NCBI RefSeq assembly: GCF_026344005.1 | Contig: NZ_JAPKNH010000002.1 | Location: 124,001-188,000 of the forward strand | DNA from: Kaistia terrae | GTDB taxonomy: Bacteria; Pseudomonadota; Alphaproteobacteria; Rhizobiales; Kaistiaceae | Direction: 5' to 3' | DNA: 64,000 nucleotides | In this document: piece after piece, positions 8,065-18,164 of the stretch | Numbering within the stretch: the first letter of the stretch is position 1 | Layout: every line of letters begins with the position of its first letter | Notes under the pieces: generated by a model | Told to the model about the DNA's origin: nothing | Databases searched by the model: none | The model's input: only the letters and a program-made list of their open reading frames with translations | Translations under genes and position numbers: made by a program

Positions 8065-8796
8065 ATGGACAAGGCAGTTGGAGACCTCGCCACGGCGGTG
8101 GCGGGGATTGCGGATGGCATGACCGTGATGATCGGCGGCTTCGGCGGCGCGGGTTCGCCGATCGAGCTGATCCACGCGCTGATCGATCGCTTTCTCGCGA
8201 CCGGCCATCCCAGGGACCTGACCGTCATCAACAACAATGCCGGCAACGGTCATGTCGGCCTCGCCGCCCTGATCGAGGCAGGCATGGTGAAGAAGCTGAT
8301 CTGCTCCTTCCCGCGCTCGGCCGACCCGGTGGTGTTCACCGAACTGTATCTGGCCGGCAAGATCGAGCTGGAACTGGTGCCGCAGGGCACGCTGGCCGAG
8401 CGCATCCGCGCTGGCGGCGCCGGCATTCCCGCCTTCTACACGCCGACCTCCTATGGCACCGACCTGGCGAAGGGCAAGCCGGTCGCTGAGTTCGACGGAC
8501 GGCCCTATGTGCAGGAGCGCTGGCTGAAGGCGGACGTGGCGCTGGTGAAGGCCGAGACCGGCGACCGCCACGGCAATCTCACCTACCGGGCCGCGGCGCG
8601 AAACTTCAACGCGCTGATGTGCATGGCCGCGACGGAGACTGTCGTACAGGTCAGCCGGATCGTTCCGGCCGGCGGCATCGATCCGGAAACCGTCATCACC
8701 CCCGGCATCTTCGTGCAGAAGGTGGTCGAGGTCGCGAATGCGCAGCAGGAAGAAGACCTGAACCGCGCCAATGCCGTCTATCCGGGAGTTGCCTGA
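8065..8796 (+). CDS. pcaI: 3-oxoadipate CoA-transferase subunit A
   Basis: This is the alpha subunit (243 residues) of the transferase that moves CoA from succinyl-CoA to beta-ketoadipate. The glycine-rich segment MIGGFGGAGSP near residue 21 is the class I CoA-transferase alpha signature, and KAETGDRHGNLTYR is conserved in PcaI. The ATG at 8065 follows gagggga at 8052-8058; longer upstream starts have no such site. It is immediately followed by pcaJ (1 base between stop and start) and pcaF, the canonical order. Confidence 0.93.
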   Translation: MDKAVGDLATAVAGIADGMTVMIGGFGGAGSPIELIHALIDRFLATGHPRDLTVINNNAGNGHVGLAALIEAGMVKKLICSFPRSADPVVFTELYLAGKIELELVPQGTLAERIRAGGAGIPAFYTPTSYGTDLAKGKPVAEFDGRPYVQERWLKADVALVKAETGDRHGNLTYRAAARNFNALMCMAATETVVQVSRIVPAGGIDPETVITPGIFVQKVVEVANAQQEEDLNRANAVYPGVA

Positions 8797-8797
8797 C

Positions 8798-9484
8798 ATG
8801 ACTTTGGTACTCGCGATTCCGAAGCTCACCAACAACCAGATCGCCTGGCGCGCGGCGCAGGACATCCAGGATGGCGCCTATGTCAATCTCGGCATCGGCT
8901 TCCCGGAAAAGGTGGCGCAGTACCAGCCGCCGGGCCGCGAGGCGATCTTCCATACCGAGAATGGCATCCTCAACTTCGGCGAGGCGCCGCAGCAGGGCGA
9001 GGAAGACTGGGACCTGATCAACGCCGGCAAGAAGGCCGTCACGCTTAAGCCCGGCTCCGCCTTTTTCCATCATGCCGACAGCTTCGCCATGGTGCGCGGC
9101 GGCCATCTCGATGTGGCGATCCTCGGCGCCTATGAAGTGGCCGAAAATGGCGATCTCGCCAATTGGTCGACCGGGCCGAAGGGCGTTCCGGCAGTGGGCG
9201 GGGCGATGGATCTCGTCCATGGCGCCAAGCGCGTCGCCGTCATCACCGATCACGTCACCAAGGATGGCAAGCCGAAGCTTTTGAAGCGCTGCACCCTGCC
9301 GCTGACCGGGGTTGCCTGCGTCACCCGCGTCTACACCTCGCTGGCCGTGATCGACATCGAGGGCGGCCATTTTGTCCTGCGCGAAAAGCTGCCGAGCCTG
9401 TCGTTGGAAGAATTGCAGGCCGTGACCGGCGCTGAACTGCACGTGACCGGCCCTGTCGCCGACCTGATCGTTCCGGAGCTTTGA
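8798..9484 (+). CDS. pcaJ: 3-oxoadipate CoA-transferase subunit B
   Basis: This is the beta subunit (228 residues) partner of PcaI. It contains the catalytic glutamate motif HTENGIL near residue 53 and the conserved LGIGFPEKV segment, and later FHHADSFAMVRGGHLD, characteristic of class I CoA-transferase beta subunits. Together PcaIJ activates beta-ketoadipate as its CoA ester for thiolysis by PcaF. Confidence 0.94.
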   Translation: MTLVLAIPKLTNNQIAWRAAQDIQDGAYVNLGIGFPEKVAQYQPPGREAIFHTENGILNFGEAPQQGEEDWDLINAGKKAVTLKPGSAFFHHADSFAMVRGGHLDVAILGAYEVAENGDLANWSTGPKGVPAVGGAMDLVHGAKRVAVITDHVTKDGKPKLLKRCTLPLTGVACVTRVYTSLAVIDIEGGHFVLREKLPSLSLEELQAVTGAELHVTGPVADLIVPEL

Positions 9485-9485
9485 G

Positions 9486-10688
<1,203 letters not shown>

Positions 10689-10708
10689 CCGCAGCGCATT
10701 GGCGGCGT

Positions 10709-11401
10709 TCAGCCGTCCTGGGCCGGCTGGAGCGCCTGCTGCGCTTCGGCCGCTTCACCCTTGGGGCCGAGCAGGACCTTGCCGTAGATCGGCTGGTAAC
10801 GCTTCCGATCGGCGGCGGACTCGCGGAAATACAGCGTGTAGTGGCCGATCTGGTGGAAATAGGTGATGCGGGCGCGAACGAGCGCTTCATCGGCCGGATA
10901 GTCGAGGGCGAGGAACGATTTTTCCAGCAACGCGATCCGCAGGTCGTCCGCTGCCGCCATCTCGTCGGCGAGCTTGCGTGATCCGCGGGACCAGTCGCGG
11001 ACGGCCAGGTCGAGAAGGGGGCTGAACGGATCCTCGTTGACCCAGGTCTTGACGATGATCTCGAAGAACACCAGTCCATCGGGATGCGGATTCTTTGCCA
11101 GCGCCTCGAACGGCCGGCAATTTCGCGCGCGCCATTCTTCCAGCAGGGCTTCGCGCAGGTCCTTGATGCTGGAGAAGTGGAAATAGAAGCTGCCGCGCGT
11201 GACCTTGAACTGCTTGGCCAGCACATCGATCTTCACGTCGGCGATACCGCGCTTTTCGAGCACCTTGAGCGCTGCGGCAATCCAGGCTTCGCGTGTCAGC
11301 GTCTTGCGCCGAAGGGCAGGGGCCGCTTCGGATTCATGGCCCGCAGGTCGAATAGTCTTCGGCAAATCGCGCTCCCGCAATCGGTAACAGGCGACAACCA
11401 T
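10709..11401 (-). CDS. TetR/AcrR-family transcriptional regulator
   Basis: The N-terminal DNA-binding domain reads TREAWIAAALKVLEKRGI followed by the recognition region LAKQFKVTRGSFYFHFSS, a standard TetR helix-turn-helix. The ligand-binding part is unremarkable and ends in a Gln/Ala-rich tail. An in-frame ATG at 11440 would give 243 residues, but it falls inside a perfect hairpin (11418-11443), so the ATG at 11401 (230 residues) is preferred. It is convergent with pcaF, 20 bases apart. Its target is not evident; the palindrome over its own 5' region is one candidate. Confidence 0.82.
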   Translation of the reverse strand: MVVACYRLRERDLPKTIRPAGHESEAAPALRRKTLTREAWIAAALKVLEKRGIADVKIDVLAKQFKVTRGSFYFHFSSIKDLREALLEEWRARNCRPFEALAKNPHPDGLVFFEIIVKTWVNEDPFSPLLDLAVRDWSRGSRKLADEMAAADDLRIALLEKSFLALDYPADEALVRARITYFHQIGHYTLYFRESAADRKRYQPIYGKVLLGPKGEAAEAQQALQPAQDG

Positions 11402-11417
11402 AACCCAGCCTGGACGG

Positions 11418-11443
11418 GTTGTGGCCGGTTTTCCGGCCACAAC
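11418..11443 (+). terminator. Perfect hairpin plus T-tract upstream of the tetR gene
   Basis: Perfect 11-base arms, GTTGTGGCCGG (11418-11428) and CCGGCCACAAC (11433-11443), flank a TTTT loop and are followed by TTTTT on the plus strand. Read on the plus strand this is a textbook intrinsic terminator, which would stop transcripts running from pcaF antisense through tetR. As double-stranded DNA it could equally be an operator for the TetR protein. Confidence 0.6.
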
Positions 11444-11500
11444 TTTTTCGCGATAGGAACCCCGACATGGGGGCCGCGACGAAGTCGTCGCAGGGAAACG

Positions 11501-12445
11501 TCAGTCGAGCGAGCCGATGCGCTCCAGCATCAATTCGAAGAACGGCGCCGGATCGATCCGGCGCAGGACGTTGCAGTTCCGGCGACGGCCGGTGACGTGC
11601 CACCAGTCGACCACGGTCATGCCGATCGTCTCCGGCGAGACGATATCGATGGTGACGTTGCACTGGCGCTGCTCGTAGATCTCCGGCGCCAGCAGATAGC
11701 CCGTGACGCAGGCGTCGTGGATCGGCCGCGCCGTCGTCGCGAACTTATGGCTTCCATACTGGCGATAGAAATCGGCCATGTTCGCCGCTTCGATCGCCGC
11801 GCGCTTGCCCGTCGCCCGCAGCCGGTCGAGCCACTCGACCGTCATCTCGGCGGTGTAGGTGCAGTCGATCGGGCACATCGTCACCGGCACGCCGGATTCG
11901 AACACGACATGCGCCGCGTGCGGATCGACGAAGATGTTGAATTCGGCGGACGGCGTCGCGTTGCCGCCCTGGAAGAAGCCGCCGCCCATCAGCACGACTT
12001 CGCGCAATCGGGGGATGATCCGCGGCTCCATGACCATCGCCATGGCGAGGTTGGTCATCGGCCCTAGCGTGCAGACGGTGAGTTCGCCTTCCGGCGCCGC
12101 CATGATCGTGCGGACCAGATAGTTGACCGCGTGCTCGTCCTGGGCTGCGATCGACGGGGCAGGGAGGTCGGCGCCGTCCATGCCGGTCGGGCCATGCACA
12201 TATTCGGCCGTCATCAGCTTCTTGACCATCGGGCCGGGGCAGCCGGCATAAACCGGCACATCGGAACGGCCGGCCAGTTCGACAACCTTGAGCGCATTCT
12301 CCGTCGTCAGCTTCAGCGGCACGTTACCGCCGACCGTCGTGACGCCCACCACCTCGAGTTCCGCGGGAGAGCCGAGGGCAAACAGGAGCGCGAAGGCGTC
12401 GTCCTGCCCCGGGTCTGTATCGATGATGATTTTGCGCGGAGCCAC
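11501..12445 (-). CDS. Nucleoside hydrolase (inosine/uridine-preferring family)
   Basis: The protein (314 residues from a GTG start at 12445) cleaves N-glycosidic bonds of nucleosides to base and ribose. The N-terminal calcium-binding motif DTDPGQDDAFAL is clear, and later conserved pieces are ALGPMTNLA, VVLMGGGF, AEFNIFVDPHAA and the active-site segment HDACVTGYLL. The GTG is favoured because AAGGA sits six bases upstream on the coding strand, and the longer reading frame crosses the intergenic palindrome at 12510. It is divergent from a 2OG-type oxygenase, so the two may be co-regulated. Confidence 0.9.
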   Translation of the reverse strand: MAPRKIIIDTDPGQDDAFALLFALGSPAELEVVGVTTVGGNVPLKLTTENALKVVELAGRSDVPVYAGCPGPMVKKLMTAEYVHGPTGMDGADLPAPSIAAQDEHAVNYLVRTIMAAPEGELTVCTLGPMTNLAMAMVMEPRIIPRLREVVLMGGGFFQGGNATPSAEFNIFVDPHAAHVVFESGVPVTMCPIDCTYTAEMTVEWLDRLRATGKRAAIEAANMADFYRQYGSHKFATTARPIHDACVTGYLLAPEIYEQRQCNVTIDIVSPETIGMTVVDWWHVTGRRRNCNVLRRIDPAPFFELMLERIGSLD

Positions 12446-12509
12446 GGCGTTTCCTTGTCGATGCTGTGGGAGGAAGGGCCTGACTATTGCCAAGCGACGC
12501 GATCCGAGA

Positions 12510-12523
12510 ATACAGTACTGTAT
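12510..12523. promoter_or_regulatory. Perfect 14-base palindrome between divergent genes
   Basis: ATACAGTACTGTAT is perfectly self-complementary and lies in the 103-base gap between the nucleoside hydrolase and the oxygenase gene, 25 bases before the latter's ATG. Its position and symmetry suit a dimeric repressor such as a GntR-family protein, but no regulator gene is adjacent. Confidence 0.55.
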
Positions 12524-12548
12524 CTTATGTTCAAGATGGGAGGCTTGC

Positions 12549-13562
12549 ATGGTTGCAGAGGCACGCGGAGATTTTTCGCAGATTCCGATCCTCGACGTTT
12601 CGGGGCTGTATACCGGCGATCCCGCTGACGCCCGCGCTGTCGCGGAGACGCTGCGCGGCTATCTCGAGACGGTCGGCTTCCTGTATGTTTCGGGTCATCG
12701 CGTCCCGCGCGCCGATGTCGAGGCCGTGCGCAGCATGAGCCGTTCGTTCTTCGCTCTTCCGGACGAGCAGAAGCTGCAGCTGAAGATCGACAAGAACTTC
12801 CGCGGTTATCTGCCCTTCAACGGCTCGACCATCGTCACGTCTTCGGTCGCCAAGGTCAGCAAGCCGAACCAGAGCGAATCCATCTTCTTCATGCACGAGG
12901 TCGCCGCCGACGATCCGGACGCGTTGGCCGGCAAGCCGCTGCAGGGCCCCAACCAGTGGCCTTCCGAGGCCGAGCTGCCCGGCTTCAACGCCACCATCGA
13001 GCGCTACGTCGCCGAGATGAGCGCGCTGGCGCGCGAGCTAGTCGGCGCCATCTCTGTCTCGCTCGGCCTGCCGCCCGAGAGCATGGATCGCTATTTCGAG
13101 AAGCCGACGACCTTCCTGCGCCTGCTGCATTATCCGACGCAGCCCGAGGAAGCCGGCCTGTTCGGCTCGGCGCCGCACACCGATTATGGCTACATCACCC
13201 TGCTGGCGCAGGACGATGTCGGTGGCCTCGAGGTCAAGAACAAGGCGGGTGAGTGGATCCCCGCGCCGCCGATCCCCGACACGTTCGTGATGAATGTCGG
13301 CGACATCCTCGCGCGCTGGTCGAACGACCTGTTCGTGTCGACGCCGCACCGCGTCATCAACCGCTCCGGCCGCGAGCGCTATTCGCAGCCCTTCTTCTTC
13401 GATCCCTCGATGGACGAAGTGATCGAAGCGCTGCCGCCCTGCGTCCCGGCCGGCGCGGAACCCAAATACGAGCCGGTGCTCTATCGCGACTACCTGATGG
13501 AACGCATCGACAAGAACTACCATTACCGCAAGGGCGCGGCGGCTGCCCCGCAGGCGACCTAG
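12549..13562 (+). CDS. Isopenicillin N synthase-like 2-oxoglutarate/Fe(II)-dependent oxygenase
   Basis: This 337-residue protein has the non-haem Fe(II) dioxygenase architecture. The N-terminal DIOX_N region runs through PILDVSGL and VGFLYVSGHRV. The iron ligands are visible as His-x-Asp in PHTDYGYITLL and the distal His in TPHRVIN, followed by the 2OG-binding Arg-x-Ser-type sequence (RYSQPFFFDP). The ATG at 12549 follows GGGAGG at 12538-12543. It is followed by a hairpin and then an FAD oxidoreductase and a polar amino acid importer on the same strand. The substrate cannot be derived from sequence alone. Confidence 0.9.
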   Translation: MVAEARGDFSQIPILDVSGLYTGDPADARAVAETLRGYLETVGFLYVSGHRVPRADVEAVRSMSRSFFALPDEQKLQLKIDKNFRGYLPFNGSTIVTSSVAKVSKPNQSESIFFMHEVAADDPDALAGKPLQGPNQWPSEAELPGFNATIERYVAEMSALARELVGAISVSLGLPPESMDRYFEKPTTFLRLLHYPTQPEEAGLFGSAPHTDYGYITLLAQDDVGGLEVKNKAGEWIPAPPIPDTFVMNVGDILARWSNDLFVSTPHRVINRSGRERYSQPFFFDPSMDEVIEALPPCVPAGAEPKYEPVLYRDYLMERIDKNYHYRKGAAAAPQAT

Positions 13563-13583
13563 CGCATAATCCTGCGCCTCGAC

Positions 13584-13618
13584 CCGATGGGCCGGACGGA
13601 AAACGCCCGACCCATCGG
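13584..13618 (+). terminator. Hairpin between oxygenase and FAD oxidoreductase genes
   Basis: Fifteen-base arms (13584-13598 and 13604-13618) pair with two mismatches around a GAAAA loop. No T-tract follows, so it is either a Rho-dependent or processing stem, or an RNA element. It contains the ATG at 13587, which argues against that codon as the next gene's start. Confidence 0.5.
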
Positions 13619-13643
13619 CACCTTGATTGCGAGAGGACCAAGT

Positions 13644-14972
13644 TTGGGGCCACCCACTGATCCAGTCGGATCCTCCGACACTCAGCCGACATCGTCCGAT
13701 GTCGTCGTCATTGGCGGCGGCATCATTGGTTTGAGCACGGCCCTGTTCCTTGCGCGAGAAGGGCTGTCTGTCGTCGTCTGCGAAAAGGGTCAGTTTGCCG
13801 GCGAACAATCGAGTCGCAACTGGGGCTGGGTCCGCCGCATGGGCCGTGATCCGCGCGAACTGCCGCTGGTCGTCGAAGCGATGCGCCTCTGGGGGGAGAT
13901 GGAGACGCTCGTCGGTCGCGACGTCGGCTTTCGCCGCGCCGGCATCCTCTATCTCTGCGAAAACGACGCCGACGTGGCGCATCATCAGGGCTGGATCGCC
14001 CGCGCCGGCGCGTATGCGCTCGACACCCGGATCATTTCCGGTCCTGAACTGGCAAGGCTGCTGCCGGGCGCTGCCCGCACCTTTCACGCCGCGCTCTACA
14101 CATCCAGCGACGGCCGCGCCGAACCGCAGAAAGCGGCTCCGGCGATTGCGGAAGCCGCCGCGCGCGACGGCGCCGTGCTCTTGGCCGATTGCGCCGTGCG
14201 CAGCGTCGAGACAAGCGGCGGCGCCATTTCCGCGGTTGTCACCGAGCGCGGAAGGATCGCGACGAAGCGCGTGGTGATCGCCGGCGGCGTGTGGTCCAGC
14301 CAGATTTGCCGGACGCTTGGCCTGCGCCTGCCGCAACTGGGGATACGCTCTTCGGTCCTGCGCACCGCCCCGATCGATGGCGGTCCGGAAGGCGCCGCCT
14401 GGGGACCTCGCTTCGCCTATCGCAAGCGCCTCGACGGCGGCTACACCATCGCCGATGGCAGCCGCAGCCTGCATGACGTCGTCCCGGACAGCTTCCGCTT
14501 CCTCGGTGATTTCCTGCCCATCCTGAAGCGCGAATGGCGCCACATGCGCCTGGGTTTCGGGGCGCCGCTGGTGGACGGCCTGCGCAACTGCCTGCGCGGC
14601 CCCGAGGGCGCGGCTATGGCGTTCGAGGCGACGCGAACCCTCGATCCGCAGCCGCGCCAGCGCCAGCTTGCTGCCGCTTACGCGGCGCTGCAGCAGGCGT
14701 TTCCGGTTTTCAAGAATGTGCCCGTGGTCCAGCAATGGGCCGGCATGATCGACGCCACGCCGGACGCGGTGCCGGTGATCTCGACGGTGGGGACACATCC
14801 CGGACTGGTGATCGCCACGGGGTTTTCCGGACACGGCTTCGGCATCGGGCCGGCGGCAGGGCGCCTCGCGGCGGACCTGGTCACCGGCGCGCCGCCGATC
14901 GTCGATCCGCAACCGTTCCGGTATGAGCGTTTCATCGACGGCACCAGGCCACAACCGACAACGGGGGTCTGA
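13644..14972 (+). CDS. FAD-dependent amine/amino acid oxidoreductase (DadA-like, DAO family)
   Basis: The dinucleotide-binding motif VVVIGGGIIGLS is followed by the family pattern EKGQFAGEQSSRNWGWVRRMGRD, typical of DAO-family dehydrogenases related to D-amino acid dehydrogenase. The C-terminus carries the second FAD-contact region [20 protein letters not shown]. An ATG at 13587 is in frame but lies within a hairpin. The TTG at 13644, preceded by gagagga, is preferred and leaves about 17 residues before the Rossmann motif (442 residues in all). A periplasmic binding protein and polar amino acid ABC genes follow, suggesting oxidation of an imported amino or amine compound. Confidence 0.85.
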   Translation: MGPPTDPVGSSDTQPTSSDVVVIGGGIIGLSTALFLAREGLSVVVCEKGQFAGEQSSRNWGWVRRMGRDPRELPLVVEAMRLWGEMETLVGRDVGFRRAGILYLCENDADVAHHQGWIARAGAYALDTRIISGPELARLLPGAARTFHAALYTSSDGRAEPQKAAPAIAEAAARDGAVLLADCAVRSVETSGGAISAVVTERGRIATKRVVIAGGVWSSQICRTLGLRLPQLGIRSSVLRTAPIDGGPEGAAWGPRFAYRKRLDGGYTIADGSRSLHDVVPDSFRFLGDFLPILKREWRHMRLGFGAPLVDGLRNCLRGPEGAAMAFEATRTLDPQPRQRQLAAAYAALQQAFPVFKNVPVVQQWAGMIDATPDAVPVISTVGTHPGLVIATGFSGHGFGIGPAAGRLAADLVTGAPPIVDPQPFRYERFIDGTRPQPTTGV

Positions 14973-15145
14973 GGCGCGGCGTAGCGTTTTGAATTGCCGC
15001 CATCGACAGGCAGATTGACGTGTTTTCGAAATCCAAACCCGCCCCGAAGAGTGCGGGCTGGATCACGGGGAACCTCCACCGGCGCATCGCTTCGGCAGGA
15101 GGACGAGACAACGGACTTCCAGGAACAGATCGAGAGGAGATGACA

Positions 15146-16006
15146 ATGAACCGATATCTGAAGCCGATGGCAGGGCTGGGCCTTGCGCTCGGGCTGGCGG
15201 CATGGAGCGTGGGACCGGCCTCGGCCGAGATCGTCAAGTCGCCCGAGGTCGCGCAGACCGGAACGCTGGCGATTGCCAACACGCTCGACTTCGCGCCGTT
15301 CGAATATCTCGATGCCGACGGTCAGCAGACCGGCATCATCATCGAACTGGCCGGCGAGGTCGCCAAGCTGGTCGACGCCAAGCTCGATATCCAGCGCACT
15401 CCTTTCCCGTCGATGATCCCGGGCCTTTCCGCCGGACGCTTCAAGATCGCCTGGGAGACCTTCTCGGCCAATGACGATCGCCTGAAGCAGGTCGATTTCG
15501 TCATGTTCCTGAAGGCCGGCGTTGCGGCCTCGACCGCGCCGGATCTGGTTGCTTCCTTCACCGGCGACCATCCGCTCTGCGGCAAGCGCGTCGGCGTCTC
15601 GGCCGGCACCGCATCCGACTTCCTCGTCGACAAGCTGGATGCCGAGTGCAAGGCCGCCAACCTGCCGCCGGTCCAGAAGTCGGTATTCAACGCCTCGACC
15701 GATATCATCCAGGCCGTCTTGTCCGGTCGCATCGATGCCCGTCTCGATGATGCAACCGCGTCGAGCTATTTCGAAGTGACGAGCAAGGGCAAGCTGGTCG
15801 TGCTGCCGCAGCTCTACGACGTCGCGCCGCTCGGCATGGCTGTCGCCAAGGGCGACGCCGCCACCCAGACGATGATGATCGCGGCGCTTTCGGAGCTGTT
15901 CAAGAACGGCACCTACCAAAAGATCCTCGACAAGTATGGCATGGGCAAATACGCCATCCAGGAACCCTATCTGGTCGATAGCATGGACAAGGTTCGCAAG
16001 GACTGA
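15146..16006 (+). CDS. Polar amino acid ABC transporter substrate-binding protein
   Basis: This 286-residue periplasmic binding protein (SBP_bac_3 family) has a Sec signal peptide with hydrophobic core and an AxA-type site at ASA, about residues 25-27. Family features include LAIANTLDFAPFEYLDADG near the start of the mature protein, the DRLKQVDF segment, VGVSAGTASD and a late YQKILDKYGM. The ATG at 15146 follows gagaggagatgac. It is the first gene of a three-gene importer and is separated from the permease by a strong hairpin (16015-16040), a common way to make binding protein in excess. Confidence 0.9.
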   Translation: MNRYLKPMAGLGLALGLAAWSVGPASAEIVKSPEVAQTGTLAIANTLDFAPFEYLDADGQQTGIIIELAGEVAKLVDAKLDIQRTPFPSMIPGLSAGRFKIAWETFSANDDRLKQVDFVMFLKAGVAASTAPDLVASFTGDHPLCGKRVGVSAGTASDFLVDKLDAECKAANLPPVQKSVFNASTDIIQAVLSGRIDARLDDATASSYFEVTSKGKLVVLPQLYDVAPLGMAVAKGDAATQTMMIAALSELFKNGTYQKILDKYGMGKYAIQEPYLVDSMDKVRKD

Positions 16007-16014
16007 GTTCCTCG

Positions 16015-16040
16015 GCACCGGGCGTCACGGCGTCCGGTGC
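16015..16040 (+). terminator. Hairpin between binding protein and permease genes
   Basis: Ten-base arms (16015-16024 and 16031-16040) pair with a single G-T wobble around a TCACGG loop. No T-tract follows. In operons of this type such stems stabilise the upstream binding-protein mRNA or attenuate downstream expression. Confidence 0.55.
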
Positions 16041-16080
16041 TGCTCCCATCGACCACCCTAATCTTCGAGGAACCGTGCGG

Positions 16081-17025
16081 ATGAGCCTGGTTGAGCCGAA
16101 AAAGACTACCGGGCTTCCGTTGGATCTGCCTGTTGAAGAACTGATCGTGGTGCCGCGCCGGCGCTACGGCATCTGGATCGGCATCGCGATCGCGATGCTG
16201 TTCGCCTTTTTCATCGGCAAGGCGTTCGCGACCAATCCCGCCTTTGACTGGGCAACGGCCGCCAACTACCTGTTCCACCCGTCGATCATGCGCGGCCTCG
16301 GCAAGACGCTGCTGCTGACGGTGGTCATCATGGCGGCCGCCATCGTGATCGGCACGATCGTCGCCATCATGCGCGTCTCGCCGAGCGCGGTGTTGCAGAC
16401 TTTCGCCAGCGCCTATGTGTGGTTTTTCCGCGGTGTCCCGGCGCTGATCCAGCTGATTTTCTGGTTCAATCTGTCGCTGCTGTTCCGCACGGTTTCGCTG
16501 TCGATCCCCGGCGTCGGCACGATCTTCTCGGTCAACACCAACGATTTCATGACGCCCTTCGTCTCGGCCGTGGTCGCGCTTTCGCTCTGCGAGGCGGGTT
16601 ATCTGGCGGAGATCATCCGCGCCGGCATCAAGTCGGTGCCGCATGGCCAGTTCGAGGCGGCGAGCGGCCTTGGAATGTCCTATCGGCAGATCCTGCGCCG
16701 GATCATCCTGCCGCAGGCGATGCGCTTCATCGTGCCGCCAACCGGCAACGAGGCGATCAGCCTGCTCAAGATGACGTCGCTCGTCACCTTCATCGCCGTG
16801 GACGATCTGTTCTATACCGCGCAGAGCATCTATGCGCGCACCTTCGAAACGATCCCGCTGCTGATCGTCGTGGCGTTCTGGTACCTGTTCGTGGTGACGG
16901 TGATGTCGATCGGGCAGCACTTCCTCGAGCGCTATTACGGCCGCAGCGATCGCCGCCAGGAGAACCCGCTGATCCGGCTGCTGCAATCGCTGCTTGGATC
17001 TCGCAAGGGGAGGGTTCAGTCATGA
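16081..17025 (+). CDS. Polar amino acid ABC transporter permease (HisM/GlnP type)
   Basis: This 314-residue inner-membrane protein has a cytoplasmic N-terminus of about 30 residues, then several hydrophobic segments. It carries the hallmarks of the HisM/GlnP family: [13 protein letters not shown] and the EAA loop region [39 protein letters not shown]. The ATG at 16081 is spaced nine bases from GAGGA; a GTG at 16075 is too close to it. The last four bases overlap the ATPase start (ATGA). With only one permease gene, the transporter is probably a homodimer. Confidence 0.92.
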   Translation: MSLVEPKKTTGLPLDLPVEELIVVPRRRYGIWIGIAIAMLFAFFIGKAFATNPAFDWATAANYLFHPSIMRGLGKTLLLTVVIMAAAIVIGTIVAIMRVSPSAVLQTFASAYVWFFRGVPALIQLIFWFNLSLLFRTVSLSIPGVGTIFSVNTNDFMTPFVSAVVALSLCEAGYLAEIIRAGIKSVPHGQFEAASGLGMSYRQILRRIILPQAMRFIVPPTGNEAISLLKMTSLVTFIAVDDLFYTAQSIYARTFETIPLLIVVAFWYLFVVTVMSIGQHFLERYYGRSDRRQENPLIRLLQSLLGSRKGRVQS

Positions 17026-17825
17026 CGTCTCAGGCGGAAAGCCGCGCCCGCTTCGGCGTGCCGGCGGATGCGATGGTCTTCGCACGCTCGGTTCGCAAGT
17101 CCTTCGGCTCGCTCGATGTCCTGAAGGGTATCGACTTGACGGTGCCAAAGGGCTCGGTTGCCTGCATTATCGGACCGTCCGGTTCGGGCAAGAGCACGTT
17201 CCTGCGCTGCATTAATCACCTTGAGCAATTGACCGGCGGTGTGCTGCTCGTGGATGGCGAGTTCGTCGGCTACGATCTGCGCGACGGCAAGCTCTACGAG
17301 GTGAAGGACAGCCTGCTCTGCAAGCGCCGCGCCGATATCGGCATGGTGTTCCAGTCGTTCAACCTGTTCTCGCACATGACGGTGATGGAGAACCTGATCG
17401 AGGCGCCGATGCGCGTGCGCGGCGTGTCCGTCGCCGAGGCGAAGGCCAGTGCCGAGGTCTTGCTGGCCCGGGTCGGTCTGTCCGAAAAGGCCAACCGCTA
17501 TCCGCGCGAACTGTCCGGTGGCCAGCAGCAGCGCGTCGCGATCGCCCGCGCGCTCGCCATGAATCCCAAGGTCCTGCTGTTCGACGAGCCGACTTCGGCG
17601 CTCGACCCGGAACTGGTCGGCGAAGTATTGCAGGTGATGCGCGACCTTGCCGAGAGCGGCATGACCATGGTGGTGGTAACGCACGAGATCGGCTTTGCCC
17701 GCGAAGTCGGCGACGACCTGATCTTCATGGACGAGGGCGTGATCGTCGAGCGCGGCGAGCCGCGCGAGGTGATCGCCAACCCGCAATCCGCCCGCACTCG
17801 CGAATTCCTCTCGCGCGTGCTGTAG
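17022..17825 (+). CDS. Polar amino acid ABC transporter ATP-binding protein (GlnQ/HisP type)
   Basis: This 267-residue ATPase has Walker A GPSGSGKS, the Q-loop MVFQSFNLF, the signature [17 protein letters not shown], Walker [15 protein letters not shown] and the switch histidine in [10 protein letters not shown]. The [13 protein letters not shown] sequence is characteristic of the polar amino acid family. A roughly 20-residue N-terminal extension precedes the domain. It ends the importer operon; a 27-base hairpin follows at 17985-18011. Confidence 0.93.
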   Translation: MTSQAESRARFGVPADAMVFARSVRKSFGSLDVLKGIDLTVPKGSVACIIGPSGSGKSTFLRCINHLEQLTGGVLLVDGEFVGYDLRDGKLYEVKDSLLCKRRADIGMVFQSFNLFSHMTVMENLIEAPMRVRGVSVAEAKASAEVLLARVGLSEKANRYPRELSGGQQQRVAIARALAMNPKVLLFDEPTSALDPELVGEVLQVMRDLAESGMTMVVVTHEIGFAREVGDDLIFMDEGVIVERGEPREVIANPQSARTREFLSRVL

Positions 17826-18164
17826 GACGTCGTAGGGGACAGATTGACGGCAGCTCAGCATCGGCTTGCTACCGTTGCCGACGGCTCGCTGACGCCAGAG
17901 TCGGTAGATCGAAGCTTCCTCCGCTACCAGAAATACCGCCGGCGCCACCCGGCACTGGCAAGCTCGGCCGGCGTGAGCCCGTCGAACGTTTCCGCCATCG
18001 GCGGAGACGTTGGCCCGTAAAATTCCGCCGTTACGGCAGCGTCGCGACCGCCCGGTGAATGTCATCGAGCCGCAATAAAAGCTTCACGTCCCTGTCAACC
18101 AACGCCGTCAGGAAGGCCCCGGGCGGTCGAACGGATCCGCCACAGGCGGAGACAGACGGCGTCG
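17826..18164. other. Intergenic region of 339 bases with one hairpin
   Basis: No credible reading frame was found here. The only structure is a stem-loop at 17985-18011: AACGT then TCCGCC pair with GGCGGA then ACGTT, with one T-G wobble and a 3-base ATC loop, without a T-tract. The promoter of the downstream importer operon should be in the right half, but no convincing -35/-10 pair was seen. Confidence 0.5.

Noticed and set aside
13587-13643. N-terminal extension of the FAD oxidoreductase from the ATG at 13587
   Set aside because: That ATG is buried in a hairpin stem and has no ribosome-binding site. A TTG at 13644 has gagagga upstream and gives a sensible N-terminus.
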